Counted from the stretch's first letter, positions 14,667 to 29,600 are shown. The stretch: 64,000 nt of DNA from Unio delphinus (GCA_029339505.1 JAQISU010000343.1:682001-746000); one strand, 5' to 3'. The notes: generated by a model not told the origin, from the sequence alone. Program-made: numbers and translations.

Positions 14667-17600
14667 CTAAAGCATGGATGTGCCTAAAACATGGGCAATG
14701 GTTTAGGGCAACTCAAATCTGGGATTGATCTTTGTAATGCGTGGACATGCCTAATACATGTGAAATAGGACAGGGCAACTCAAATCTGGAATTGATCTTT
14801 GTAATGCATGGACATGCCTAATACAGAAATTATGATAAGGCAAGCCATGGAACTGATTATGTAAAGCATGGACATGCCCAATACATGTGAAATAAGACAG
14901 GGCAACTCAAATCTGGAATTGATCTTTGTAATGCATGGACATGCCTAATACAGAAATTATGATAAGGCAAGCCATGGAACTGATTATGTAAAGCATGGAC
15001 ATGCCCAATACATGTGAAATAAGACAGGGCAACTCAAATCTGGAATTGATCTTTGTAATGCATGGACATGCCTAATACAGGAATTATGATAAGGCAAGCC
15101 ATGGAACTGATTATGTAAAGCATGGACATGCCCAATACAGGTGAAATAGGACAGGGCAACTCAAATCTGGAATTGATCTTTGTAATGCATGGGCAATTCA
15201 AACCCTGAAACTGAATATCCAAATCTTGGACATGTTAAAAACATGGGAATCATGACAGGGCTATTCAAAAACCCTGGAATTGATTATCTAAAAACGTGTA
15301 AATCATGACAGGACTATTCAAACCCTGGAATTGATTATGTAAAACATGGAAATGCCTCAAAGAAAAGAAATTATGGCAAATTAAAGTCTACTTTTCTGAA
15401 TGCAAAGAAAATTGTTGCCATAAATATTAAATAATTAATATTATAGAAATCTTTAGCTTGCCACTAATTAAAAAAATCATAGCTTGCCATTAATATTATA
15501 GAAATCATAGCTTGCCATTAATATTATAGAAATCATATGCTGCTTGATGTGTGCCATTAATATTAAGGAATTATACACTGCTGGCTGTGTGCCTATAATA
15601 TTACAGAAATTATACATTGCTTTTTATGTGCACATGTTTGCTGAAGCATTACAATAGTTTGAACTAAAAAAAATTCAAATCATCTTTGGCAATCAAATGT
15701 CTGCTCTGAGTAAATCATGTATGATGTATTCTTATCAATTTATAGGCACTTTGGCACTCAAATGTCTGCTCAGAGTAAACCATGATGTATTCTTATCAGT
15801 TATAGGCACTTTGGCACTCAAATGTCTGCTCTGAGTAAACCATGTATGATGTATTCTTACATTCTTAAGTTATAGGCATATAGTGATATACATTTGTATC
15901 AGAATACAAAATGGAGTCCTTGAACATGAAATCATGTGATTCCAATTTTTAAGTATGGCTGAAATCAAAGAACTACATGTACTATTCTCAAACATTGTAT
16001 GCGATTCCAATGTCTGAGTATGACTGATGTCATATAACTGTGTGTCAAACCAGGTTTTAAAAAAAAAAATTAATGACTTAATAATGTAAATAAATGCAAC
16101 CATTGGATACACCATGTAACAATGCTAATAAATGCAACCATTGGCTACAACATGTAATAATGTTAATAAACACAATCAATGGATGCATCATGTTAATAAT
16201 GTTAATAAACACAACTACTGTTAATAAACACAATCATTGGATACAACATATAATAATGTTAATAAACACAATCATTGGATACACCATGTAATAATGTTAA
16301 TAAACACAATCATTGGATACACCATGTAATAATGTTAATAAACACCATGTAATAATGTTAATAAACAATCATTGGATACACCATGTAATAATGTTAATAA
16401 ACACAATCATTGAATACACCATGTAATAATGTTAATAAACACAATCAATCGATACACCATGTAATAATGTTAATAAACACAATCATTGGATACACCATGT
16501 AATAATGTTAATAAACACAATCATTGGATACATCATGTAATAATGTTAATAAACACAATCATTGGATACACCATGTAATAATGTTAATAAATGCAACCAT
16601 TGGCTACAATCAATTAATCAATCAATCCTCTGTGCCGTCTGGCGCTTGAGGCAACAGCAAGGGAGCACCATTTCGGTCTGTCGGCAGCTATTGCTGGGGC
16701 GGTCTGAAGGGTGAGGCCTCTGGTCTTAAGGTCTCTATGGTTCGTCACCAGGTCTCTTTGGGTCTGCCACGGTTCCTTTTCCCCTGTGGGGTCCATCTCA
16801 GTGCCACCCTTGGTAGTGAGTCAGGGGGCATTCTGCAAACATGGCCAAGCCATTTCCATCGCCGTGTTGCAATGATCTCAGAGATGGTGCTTGCACCTGC
16901 TCTGTGCCAAAGTTCCTTGTTTGAGATCATGTTTGGCCAGAAGATCCTCATGATGCGTCGCAAGCATTTGGTTTGAAACACTGCGAGCTTGTGTTCTATG
17001 TTCGCAGTGGACTTCCAACACACTGAACCGTACAAAAGGACGCTCAACACGTTGCTCTTGAAGATACGGATCTTCGTGTGGACGCAGAGGTTTCTTGTCT
17101 TCCATATGGGTTTCAGCATTGCGAAGGTCTGGTTGGCCTTGCTGATTCTTATGATGACTTCCCTTGTGCAGTCTCCATCCGAGGCGACCTTACTGCCCAG
17201 GTAAGTGAAATCATCTAGTTCTTGCAGGGGTTGGTCGTTGATGGTGATTGGGTTGCCTACTCTAGTATTCTTCCTCAAGACCTCTGTCTTCCCTATGTTG
17301 ACTCGAAGACCTATGGTGCTTGCTGTCTGTACCAACTGTTGTGTCTTCTGTTGAATATCCTGGTGCCTGCTAGCCAGCAACCCAATGTCGTCGGCATAGT
17401 CCAGGTCATCCAGCATTGAGATCAATGTCCACTGTATTCCATGTCTCTTGCCCTTTGTGGTGCGGCGAATGATCCAGTCAATGGCCAGTGAGAAGAGGAT
17501 TGGAGAGAGAATACATCCTTGCTTCACTCCAGTTTCCACCTTGAATGGTTCAGTGACTTGGTTGTTGTGGATTACTCTGCACTCAAAGTTCTCGTACAGG

Positions 17601-20595
17601 GACCTGATGACATTGACAAGTTTCTAGGGGATGCCATAATGTCGTAGGATCCTCCACATAGAGGCTCGGTGCAGGCTGTCGAAGGCCTTCTCAAAGTCCA
17701 CAAAGACCACATAAAGGGATCCATTCCACTCATGAGACTGCTCAAGTATCTGCCTCAGTGTGAAGATGTGGTCGATGCAAGATTTGCCTTTCCTAAAGCC
17801 TGCCTGTTCCTGGCGTAGGATGGCATCCACAGCCGTTGTGATGCGTTGCAGAATGATATGGCTAAAGATCTTACTGGAGAGGAATAGCAATGTGATTCCT
17901 CGCCAGTTGTTGCAGTTTCCCAGTCCTCTTTTTTGGGAAGTTTAACTATGATTCCGGTTTTCCAGTCATTTGGTGCTTTCTCACTATCCCATATCTTTTG
18001 GAGAATCTGGCAAAGAAGCTTCAGAGTCTCTGTGTCTTCTGCCTTCAGCATCTCGGGACACACTCAATCATTGCCAGGTGCCTTCCCATTCTTCAGCTTG
18101 TGAATGGCCTGCTTGACCTCCTCAACAGTGATGTCGTCGCAATTGATGGCTACACCATGTAATAATGTTAATTGTTACATCTATTTGATTTAAATCATTT
18201 TTTTTTTTTATTATCAGATCCAAATTTGTCATTTTGGGTTTTAAAATTCATTAATTGGGAAATTATTCTAGAAAAATCTCTATAACCATACTTTATCTGT
18301 AAACATGTTTTTGACCTTGGCTTGTTGACTTAATTTCTGACCCTTCATTAGAGAGTGTAAACAAGCCTGGAAAAGATTGGCTAAAATCCAAGGACATCTT
18401 TCTAGATCATTCTATTAGTATGTGACTTAGTGAAAGTAGCCACTTTCTTTGACCTTCTATGAACTTCCATAAAATCATGTGATCCCTTGTTTACATAAAA
18501 AAAGCAGGTATATAAATTATTGTTTGGAAGAGAACAATTTAGTAGAATCTGGGCTTTTAAGTTAATAGTTGTATTTTGAGTTATACAGTAATTTGTGTCA
18601 ATTCGTTGAAGCAAGAGGTTTTATTTTATTTGGAGGAGAAAACATGTGATCATAATTTCATTTGGATGATTACAAAACAAGAACTGCATCACGTGACATC
18701 ATCAGCCATTTTGGATTACATCGTCAAGATTCGAACCTGGAACTATTAGAACATTTATTTAACAGGACTCTTGCAATTCCATTAGTGGATTATTTTGTGA
18801 ATTCTATATTGGATTAATGTTGGATTTGATTCTCTAAAACCGCAAGTTTATTTATTTTATGAAAATAATTGTACTTAATAAATTCATTGTTAAAGTTTTA
18901 CAAGCTTGTTAGTTTTCACTCTTTCTGTGTTGCTGCTTATTCGAGCCTAAGCACATAACATAATAAACACAATCAATGGATACAAAATGTAATAATGTTA
19001 ATAAATGCAACTACTGGCTACAACATATAATAATGTTAAAATGTTCAAAGTACAAGCCATTAGAAATTCGCTTGACAGCACAATTTCAACTGATACGTCA
19101 CCATACAGTTATGATGCAGAATTTCAGCGACAACCGTTAGGAGCATCTGAACCTGTTTCTATTGATTTAGTTTGGACAATCGTGATGAAAAGTGCACCAA
19201 AGTCTTGTGAACTTTTATCTAATTCCGACATCACTGCTGCTTGAGTGCTTAGACCCAATAGCCTTCACTAACTGATGTTATTAATATCTCTCTCAACAGG
19301 GGAATTCCCATCATTTTTCAAAACTGCCATCATAAAGCCACTGCTGAAGAAACCAACACTGGACCATAACGATTTAAAGAACTACCGCCAAGTTTCTAAT
19401 CTCCCATTCATATCAAAAATCTTAGAAAAGGTTGTTCTAACTCAACTTGTATCTCATTTGAATTCAAACAGTCTTTTTAGCAATGTACAGTCTGCATATC
19501 GCCCTTGCCACAGTACGGAAACTACTCTTTTGAAAGTATTTAGTGACATTCTCTATGTTTAGGATAGTGGAAAGATTACAGTCCTCACTCTCCTGGATTT
19601 ATCTGCAGCATTTGAAACAATAGACCATGATATATTACTTCACCATCTCCAGCATGTATTTGGCATTCAGAGTATAGCCTTACAGTGGTTCAAGTCCTAC
19701 TTAGTTAACAGGACACAAATTATATCTGCAAATGGAATACACTCCAGCCCAGTTGACGTATGTTGTGGTGTTCCAGAGGGATCTGTTCTTGGACCTGTTC
19801 TCTTCATTCTATACACTCAGCCGCTCTCAAGTGTCATAGATCATCACCCAGTGTTGCACCAATTGTATGCTGATGACACCCAACTGAAGTTGATGCTACC
19901 ATCCATGGAGTAGAGAAGTGCATTTCTGATGTGAAATCATGGATGACATGTAACAAGCTGCAGATGAATGATGATAAAACTGAGGCTATTCTGATCACAA
20001 CACAAAGACTCTCTCATTCACATCCTTTACCTCAGACAATAAATATCAGCAACACCAACATTAAATTCTCAGTCAATACGGAATCTAGGCGTTACTCTAG
20101 ACAGTACTCTCACATTGCACCAACATGTCATGAACATCTGCAGGGCTGCATATCTTGAATTGAGACGCATCAGTTCCATTCGTAAATATCTCTAGTCCAA
20201 CATACCTACCCAGCCTCACCCATGTGTATACACCAGCTAGATCCTTACACTCTTCTTTTGATAATCGTATACTCATTGTTCCCAAGGTGAAAACAAAGTC
20301 ATATGGACAACGTTCATTTGCACACCAGGGCCCGGCGACGTGGAACGAATTGCCCATTGAAATTAGACACAAAGACACAGTGGTCCCTTTTAAGAGTGCT
20401 CTTAAGACTCACCTGTTTCGAATGGAGGGACAAACTTAGCGACCTAATCATGTTTTGTATCTTATAAGTTTTCAGCATGTTTTTATGTTTTCCAATTTCA
20501 TTGTTTTTGTCATTTGTTGTTCTGTAGTGTAGTCATATCATTATTGATGGTGTAAAGTGCTTAGAGCTTCGTAAAATTAGGCGCTATACAAAGTC

Positions 20596-20626
<31 letters not shown>

Positions 20627-23600
20627 ATAAACATAATCATTGGATAAAACATATAATAATGTTAATAAACACAATCATTGGATACACCATGTAATACATG
20701 TAAACAAAAGCACCCAACGGATACACATTCAAATTTTAATAACTGTCAATCAATCATTCCCATTGAAGGACAAGATTTCATAATAAAGAGGAAATATGAC
20801 CAAGATTCTGCCTGTAATTAGCTGACATTAATTAAAGCTGCTTTTTATCAAGGTCTAACAATTCTACAATTATAGACAGCAAGACAGCAACTTACAAGTG
20901 AAACTGGACATCTGCGTCCTTTGTTAACATTGTATTCATCATTTTGATTAACACTTAAAGTCTGGAAACAATCCTCCATGTAGACAACTGCAACCTTATG
21001 ACTGGTCAAAATATTTTCATATTAAACTCCAGTAAAGTCTTGACTTAAATCCTATCCACACCACCTGGTTGTTGATTGAGTCTAACTTCCATTAATCATA
21101 GGGTCAACCAATATATGGTCAGTCATTCAGTGTCTGATTGAGACAGGTAGATAGCAAGCCCTACCCATTTGATACAGGTAGACAACCAAGTCCAGCTGTA
21201 TCTACACAACCCTTTTGGCATAAGTAGACAACCATGTTCTACCATTTCCATATGATTCATACAATTAGTCAAACAAAGTCTTGCCATTTCCACATCGATC
21301 CAATTAATACAGGTAGGAAGCAAAGTCATGCCATTTCCAAACCAATCATTTATTACAGGTAGGCAGCAAAGTCATGCCATTTCCAAACCAATCATTTGTT
21401 ACAGGTAAGCAGCAAAGTCATGCCATTTCCAAACCAATCATTTGTTACAGGTAGGCAGCAAAGTCGTGCCATTTCCAAACCAATCATTTGTTACAGGTAG
21501 GTAGCGAAGTCATGCCATTTCCAAACCAATCATTTGTTACAGGTAAGCAGCAAAGTCGTAACATTTCCAAACCAATCATTTAATACAGGTAGGTAGCGAA
21601 GTCATGCCATTTCCAAACTAATCATTTGTTACAGGTAAGCAGCAAAGTCATGTCATGTCCAAACCAATCATTTCATACAGGTAAGCAGCAAAGTCGTAAC
21701 ATTTCCAAACCAATCATTTGTTACAGGTAGGTAGCGAAGTCATGCCATTTCCAAACCAATCATTTGTTACAGGTAAGCAGCAAAGTCATGCCATGTTCAA
21801 ACCAATCATTTAATACAGGTAGGCAGCAAAGTCGTAACATTTCCAAACCAACCATTTGTTACAGGTAGGTGGCAAATTCCAAACTACTTGGCAGAAAATG
21901 TGTAAATGATACCACCTGTTATTTCTCCAACAACCAGCCAGTTTTGAAATTCAGTCTTTAATGATGCCATTTCAAGTTTAAATTTGAATTTGCCAAAATA
22001 ATAATGTATAATAGCCAACTAGTAATAAAATACTATTACAAATGAAAATATATAAAAGTATGATGCAAATATGCAAAATTTATAAAATTCATAAAAATAT
22101 CACTAAAAGTATACTTTTGTTTGTTTGATTAGGATTTTAAACATAGCTTTAACAATTTTGCAGTCATATTGCTACGATGTCGGCAGTGTGGCAGTTTAAA
22201 GTGATGTCTAGCACTGAGGCATCATGCCACAGACATGCTGCATGATGTCCCACCCAGTCACACTATCCTGACACCAGGATGACCAGTCCTAACACTAACC
22301 TCTTAATACTGAGCATCAAGTGAGGCAGTTGTCAGTACCATTTTTGGAAGTCTTTGGTATGACTTGGCCGGGGATTGAACCCACGACCTCCTGCTTCCAC
22401 AACGAACGTTCTAACCACTAGGCCACTGCAGCAGTTAGTTATTTAATAAATATATAAATAATAAATATTCTTGCATTTGAGACTTACTTGGCCTCTTTCC
22501 TAGAAGTCTCCCAGACTGTGTTCACCCAAGTAGGCAGCATTATTGGCAAACCCAAATCTGCAGCAACCTGCAAAACCAGACCAATTTTAATGTACATGCC
22601 ACAAGTTTAACAAGCATACAGTCTGATAAAAATATGTCATATATAAAAAATATAGTTCAAGTCAGTATAAAATTAAAGGATGAAAACCCACTATAAAATA
22701 ACAATTTGGGATAAAAAACCCATTTAACCCTTTCGCTACCACTGCCGCATTGAAGCGTCTACTGTAAATAGCTCTCGAATACACCTGACGCATATCTGCA
22801 GTGCCGAAAAACCTAGCTTACAAGCCAATGTCGCACAGATGCGTAAAGTTCACCAGTAATCACAATACCAGCAACGCTCAAGTGCGCAGAATACGTACGT
22901 GTTAACTAAACGTTGATTGGTTGAAAATACGAAAGTTCACACATTTTTGATTATCATAACCAATGAGAGGATTGTTTACTCGACATTTTGATACAAGTTT
23001 GAATGCTGAGAGGTTAAATTTAGACACACTAAAATGAATTTTCCGTGGTTTACGAAACACGTGTTTTCGAGATGAACGAGATGGATTCCGATTCAGATAT
23101 GAGCAACTTTAACGTGTCCAGTGCAAGTGATATCGAAAAGTTTAATGGATCATAATTAGAAAATGGATCAGATATTGATTTCAACATCAGATACAAACGA
23201 TTTTTAATCGGATGACAAGGCGGACGTAGTTTCAATTGTACAATGGATTGACGACCTCGCCGTATTCGAAATCAATGTTTTTTTATTCTTACGTTGGTTC
23301 AACAGACAACAATCAAGCTTGGACCAGTGAATGAAAGATTTTTTACTCAGATTAATTCCTGAATATCTGGTAGAAAATCTTGTGAAAGAAACAAACAATG
23401 TTGTTAAGAAAATAGGGGACCAAAAGCAAGACATGAAATGGTATGAAATCAGCATCACATGTGGGCATTAGTCCTACATGTAAGACATAGAACATGGTAA
23501 TTTTGCTATACATATATTATAATATACTTGATAACATCGTCATTTATGTGTGGATAATTACTGTTTTGAGAGGTACCAATTGCAACATTTTAATTAGAGT

Positions 23601-26600
23601 GGATTTCATTCATGTTTTTATATGTACATATGAAAATATTGGATTTATTTTATGGAATTCAAAACAGTTTATGTGACTGGGATTTCTTATATGATGGGAT
23701 ATAGGAGTATATATAAAGTAGAAATATATGAATAACAGACACTATACAAGGTAAGCTGTTTTTTATTTCACTTAAATCTAGTAAAAACTATTGAAATAAT
23801 GAATATAAATGTAACCATGTTTTTATTGTCAATTTATGTAGTCAGCCTTGATGATGCTCTAGTATTCAGCCTAGCAAACAGCCTCAGTAGTCTGAGTAAC
23901 TGATATGATAGCACAGAGCAGTAGTGAAACTACAAAACAGCTGTAGTAGCTAAAGGGTTAATAAACTCATTATAAAATAACAATCAAGGATCAGAAACCC
24001 ACTACAAAATAACAATTAGAGATAATAAAAAAACACAAAATAATAACAATCGGGGATCAGAAACCCACAATAAATAACAATCAGGGATCAAAAACCCATT
24101 ACAAAATAAAAATCAAGGATCAGAAACCCACTATAAAATAACAATCAAGGATCAGAAACCCCCTACAAAATAACACTCAGGGATCAGAAACTCACTACAA
24201 AATAACAATCAGGGATATAAAAAAAACCACAAAAAAATAACAATCAGGGATCAGAAACCCACTACAAAATAACAATTTGTGATCAGAAACCCACTATAAA
24301 ATAACAATCAAGGATCAGAAACCCCTACAAAATAACACTCAGGGATCAGAAATCCACTATAAAATAACAATCAGTGAAAAAAAAAACACTATAAAATAAG
24401 GAATAGTAAAAACCCAACCAAAATAATAATCAGGGATCAAAAGTATTGGATATAAAAACCACAACAAAAAAATAATGAGGGATCAGTAACACACCAAAAT
24501 ATAACAATTAAGGATTAGAACCCAACCAAATAAAGACAAAAATGATGATAGACAAACTCCGCTGAGCTCTCATAATTACATGTATACAAGTGTATATTAA
24601 ACATAGATAAAATTACATGTATACAAGTGTATATTAAACATAGCTAAAATTACATGTATACAAGTGTATATTAAACATAGATAAAATTACATGTATACAA
24701 GTGTATATTAAACATAGATAAAATTACATGTATACAAGTGTATATTAAACATAGATAAAATTACATGTATACAAGTGTATATTAAACATAGCTAAAATTA
24801 CATGTATACAAGTGTATATTAAACATAGATAAAATTACATGTATATAGTTGTATCTTAAATATGGCTAAAATGCAACAATCCCTAAAAAACTATGGAATT
24901 ATCCAATTTTACCATGTCAAGTTAAACTATGGAATTATCCAATTTTACCATGTCAAGTTAAACTGTGGAATTATCCAATTATACCTAGTAAAGTTAAGCT
25001 ATGGAGTTATCCAATTATACCTAGTAAAATTAAGCTATGCAATTATCCAATTATACCTAGCAAAGTTAAGCTATAGAATTATCCAATTATACCTACTGGT
25101 AGTAAAGTTAAGCTATGGAATTATCCAATTATACCTACTGGTAGTAAAGTTAAGCTATGGAATTATCCAATTATACCTACTGGTAGTAAAGTTAAGCTAT
25201 GGAGTTATCTAATTTGACATAGTAAAGTTAAACTATGGAATTATCCAATTATACCTAGTAAAGTTAAGCTATGCAATTATCCAATTATACCTAGTAAAAT
25301 TAAGCTATGCAATTATCCAATTATACCTACTGGTAGTAAAGTTAAGCTATGGAATTATCCAATCATACCTAGTAAAGTTAAGCTATGGAGTTATCTAATT
25401 AGACATAGCAAAGTTACGCTATGGAATTATCCAATTATACATAGATAAAGTTAAGTAAAGTTAAGCTATGGAGTTATCTATGTATGTATGGAGTTAAGCT
25501 ATGGAGTTATCTAATTAGACATAGCAAAGTTAAGCTATGGAGTTATCTAATTATACCTAGTAAAGTTAAGCTATGGAATTATCCAATTATACCTAGTAAA
25601 GTTAAGCTATGGAATTATCCAATTATACCTAGTAAAGTTAAGCTATGGAATTATCCAATTATACCTAGTAAAGTTAAGCTATGGAATTATCCAATTATAC
25701 CTAGTAAAGTTACGCTATGGAATTATCTAATTATACCTACTGGAACTGAAGTTAAGCTCTGGAATTATCCAATTATACCTAGTAAAGTTAAGCTCTGGAG
25801 TTATCCAATTATACCTAGTAAAGTTAAGCTATGGAATTATCCAATTATACCTAGCAAAGTTAAGCTATGGAATTATCCAATTATACCTAGTAAAGTTAAG
25901 CTATGGAATTATCCAATTATACCTAGTACAGCTAAGCTATGCAATTATCCAATTATACCTAGTAAAGTTAAGCTATTGAGTTATCTAATTAGACATAGCA
26001 AAGTTAAGCTATGGAGTTATCTAATTATACCTAGTAAAGTTAAGCTATGGAATTACCCAATTATACCTAGTAAAGTTAAGCTATGCAATTATCCAATTAT
26101 ACCTAGTAAAGTTAAGCTATGGAGTTATCCAATTATACCTAGTGTAGTTAAGCTATGCAATTATCCAATTATACCTAGTAAAGTTAAGCTATGCAATTAT
26201 CCAATTATACCTTGTAAAGTTAAGCTATGCAATTATCCAATTATACCTACTGGTAGTAAAGTTAAGCTATAGAATTATCCAATCATACCTAGTAAAGTTA
26301 CGCTATGGAGTTATCTAATTAGACATAGCAAAGTTACGCTATGGAATTATCCAATTATACATAGATAAAGTTAAGTAAAGTTAAGCTATGGAGTTATCTA
26401 TGTATGTATGGAGTTAAGCTATGGAGTTATCTAATTAGACATAGCAAAGTTAAGCTATGGAGTTATCTAATTATACCTAGTAAAGTTAAGCTATGGAATT
26501 ATCCAATTATGCCTAGTAAAATTAAGCTAAGGAGTTATCTAATTAGACATAGCAAAGTTACGCTATGGAATTATCCAATTATACCTAGTAAAGTTAAACT

Positions 26601-29600
26601 ATGCAATTATCCAATTATACCTAGTAAAACTAAGCTATGCAATTATCCAATTATACCTAGTAAAGTTAAGCTATGCAATTATCCAATTATACCTAGTAAA
26701 GTTAAGCTACGGAATTATCGAATTATCCCTACTGGTAGTAAAGTTACGCTATGGAATTATCCAATTATACCTAGTAAAGTTAAGCTACGGAATTATCGAA
26801 TTATACATAGTAAAGTTAAGCTACGGAATTATCGAATTATACCTACTGGTAGTAAAGTTAAGCTATGGAGTTATCTAATTTGACATAGTAAAGTTAAACT
26901 ACGGAATTATCCAATTATACCAAGTAAAGTTAAGCTATGCAATTATCCAATTATACCTAGTAAAATTAAGCTATGCAATTATCCAATTATACCTACTGGT
27001 AGTAAAGTTAAGCTATGGAGTTATCTAATTTGACATAGTAAAGTTAAACTACAGAATTATCCAATTATACCTAGTAAAATTAAGCTATGGAATTATCCAA
27101 TTATACCTAGTAAAGTTAAGCTATGGAGTTATCCAATTATACCTAGTAAAGTTAAGCTATGGAATTATCCAATTATACCTAGTAAAGTTAAGCTATGCAA
27201 TTATCCAATTATACCTAGTAAAATTAAATTATGGAATTATCCAATTATACCTACTGATAGTAAAGTTACGCTAGGGAACTATCCAATTATACCTAGTCAA
27301 GTTAAGCTACAGAATTATCCAATTATACCTACTGGTAGTAAAGTTACACCATGGAATTATCTAATTATACCTAGTAAAGTTAAGCAATGGAGTTATCCAA
27401 TTATACCTAGAGTTAAGCTATGGAATTATCCAATTATACCTAGTAAAGTTAAGCTATGCAATTATCCAATTATACCTACTGGTAGTAAAGTTAAGCTATG
27501 GAGTTATCTAATCATATCCAATTATACCTAGTAAAGTTAAGCTATGCAATTATCCAATTATACCTACTGGTAGTAAAGTTACGCTATGGAATTATCCAAT
27601 TATACCTAGTCAAGTTAAGCTACGGAATTATCCAATTATACCTAGAGTTAAGCTATGGAATTATCCAATTATACCTAGTAAAGTTAAGCTATGCAATTAT
27701 CCAATTATACCTACTGGTAGTAAAGTTACACTATGGAATTATCTAATTATACCTAGTAAAGTTAAGCTACGGAATTATCCAATTATACCTAGTAAAGTAA
27801 AGCTATGGAGTTATCCAATTATACCTAGTAAAGTTAAGCTATGCAATTATCCAATTATACCTACTGGTAGTAAAGTTAAGCTATGGAGTTATCTAATCAT
27901 ATCCAATTATACCTAGTAAAGTTAAGCTATGCAATTATCCAATTATACCTACTGGTAGTAAAGTTACGCTATGGAATTATCCAATTATACCTAGTCAAGT
28001 TAAGCTACGGAATTATCCAATTATACCTAGAGTTAAGCTATGGAATTATCCAATTATACCTAGTAAAGTTAAGCTATGGAATTATCCAATTATACCTAGT
28101 AAAGTTACGCTATGGAATTATCCAATTATACCTACTGGTAGTAAAGTTAAGCTATGGAATTATCTAATCATATCCAATTATACCTAGTAAAGTTAAGCTA
28201 TGCAATTATCCAATTATACCTACTGGTAGTAAAGTTAAGCTATGGAGTTATCTAATCATATCCAATTATACCTAGTAAAGTTAAGCTATGCAATTATCCA
28301 ATTATACCTACTGGTAGTAAAGTTAAGCTATGGAGTTATCTAATCATATCCAATTATACCTAGTAAAGTTAAGCTATGCAATTATCCAATTATACCTGCT
28401 CAGATAACTTGAAAACCCAAAAAAAATTTAAATTTCGATGAGTACCCATTACCCTTACATGTGCTGGACCAAGGATAGAATCTGAGAACCCCCGAGGTGG
28501 AAAAGCAAACACTTTCTAACTACACTATACTAAAACAATACACTACACTCAAATAATACACACCTGATATTTTTTACTGCCAACCTCGCTTGCCACCAGA
28601 TGTGTGACTCCCATCATGAAATCTTTGGTGACATTGCCTCCCATCCACCTAACCTTCTGATATATCTCATCCTGTAATTATAGTGACTAACTGTAACAAC
28701 ATGAAATAGAAATGCTATAAACAGTGCTATAATTTGTTATGCTCTAAATAACTAAAGTGTAATAATCATTCTACTATAATGTATCAAATGCTGAATAACT
28801 TAAATGTCATAATCATTCTTCAACATTTTATCATACATTGATTAACTAAATTGCCAATTCAAATTAACTATATCAACTTCTGTGAAGATATTGCTAGTCT
28901 GGCTATGGCTACATATGTATACAGAGGCGTAGCGATGATATTTTGCGCCCGGGGACAAACTATAAAATTGGCGCCCCAGCGATCTTGTGACCGATTTATT
29001 ACCCTTGTTTTCTTATTATAATGTAACGTTGCAAGCCTCATTTTGGCGCCCGGGGACATATGTACCCCCCATGCCCCCCCCTTCCTCGCTATGCCTCTGT
29101 ATGTATATTATATGTGAACACAAAATGTGATAAAATTAAATCTTGAAAACAGTTTTAAAAAACTATTGATATAATTACAGCCTGAAAACATTCACCTAGC
29201 TATTGACAATGTACATTTTGACATGAAAACATTCACCTAGCTATTGACAATGTACATTTTGACATGAAAACATTCACCTAGCTATTGACACTGTACATTT
29301 TGATATGAAAACATTCACCTAGCTATTGACACTGTACATTTTGACATGAAAACATTCACCTAGCTATTGACACTGTACATTTTGACATGAAAACATTCAC
29401 CTAGCTATTGACACTGTACATTTTGACATGAAAACATTCACCTAGCTATTGACAATGTACATTTTGACATGAAAACATTCACCAAGCTATTGACAACGTA
29501 CATTTTGACATGAACATATTCACAAAACCACTGATAATACTCAATAAGGTCTAAAAATGTTCAAAGAAATGTTAATAATTATTACAGCTTGAAGTTACAA

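Larger units (their letters stand above)
16094..20700. repeat. 38-bp minisatellite, interrupted by three retroelements
   Basis: The unit is AATAATGTTAATAAACACAA plus TCATTGGATACACCATGT. Array sequence occupies 16094-16608, 18147-18172, 18961-19040 and about 20629-20700. The gaps are an RTE-like LINE, a solo LTR and an L2-like LINE. Removing the LTR and one TAAT copy restores a perfect repeat unit, which proves the interruption. Confidence 0.93.

Noticed and set aside
25484..26883. Open frames of 262 and 159 codons with repeated K-L-W-N-Y-P-I-I-P-S
   Set aside because: They are the 36-bp minisatellite translated. The array sits within a TOPBP1 intron, and frames break wherever a unit length changes by a non-multiple of three.
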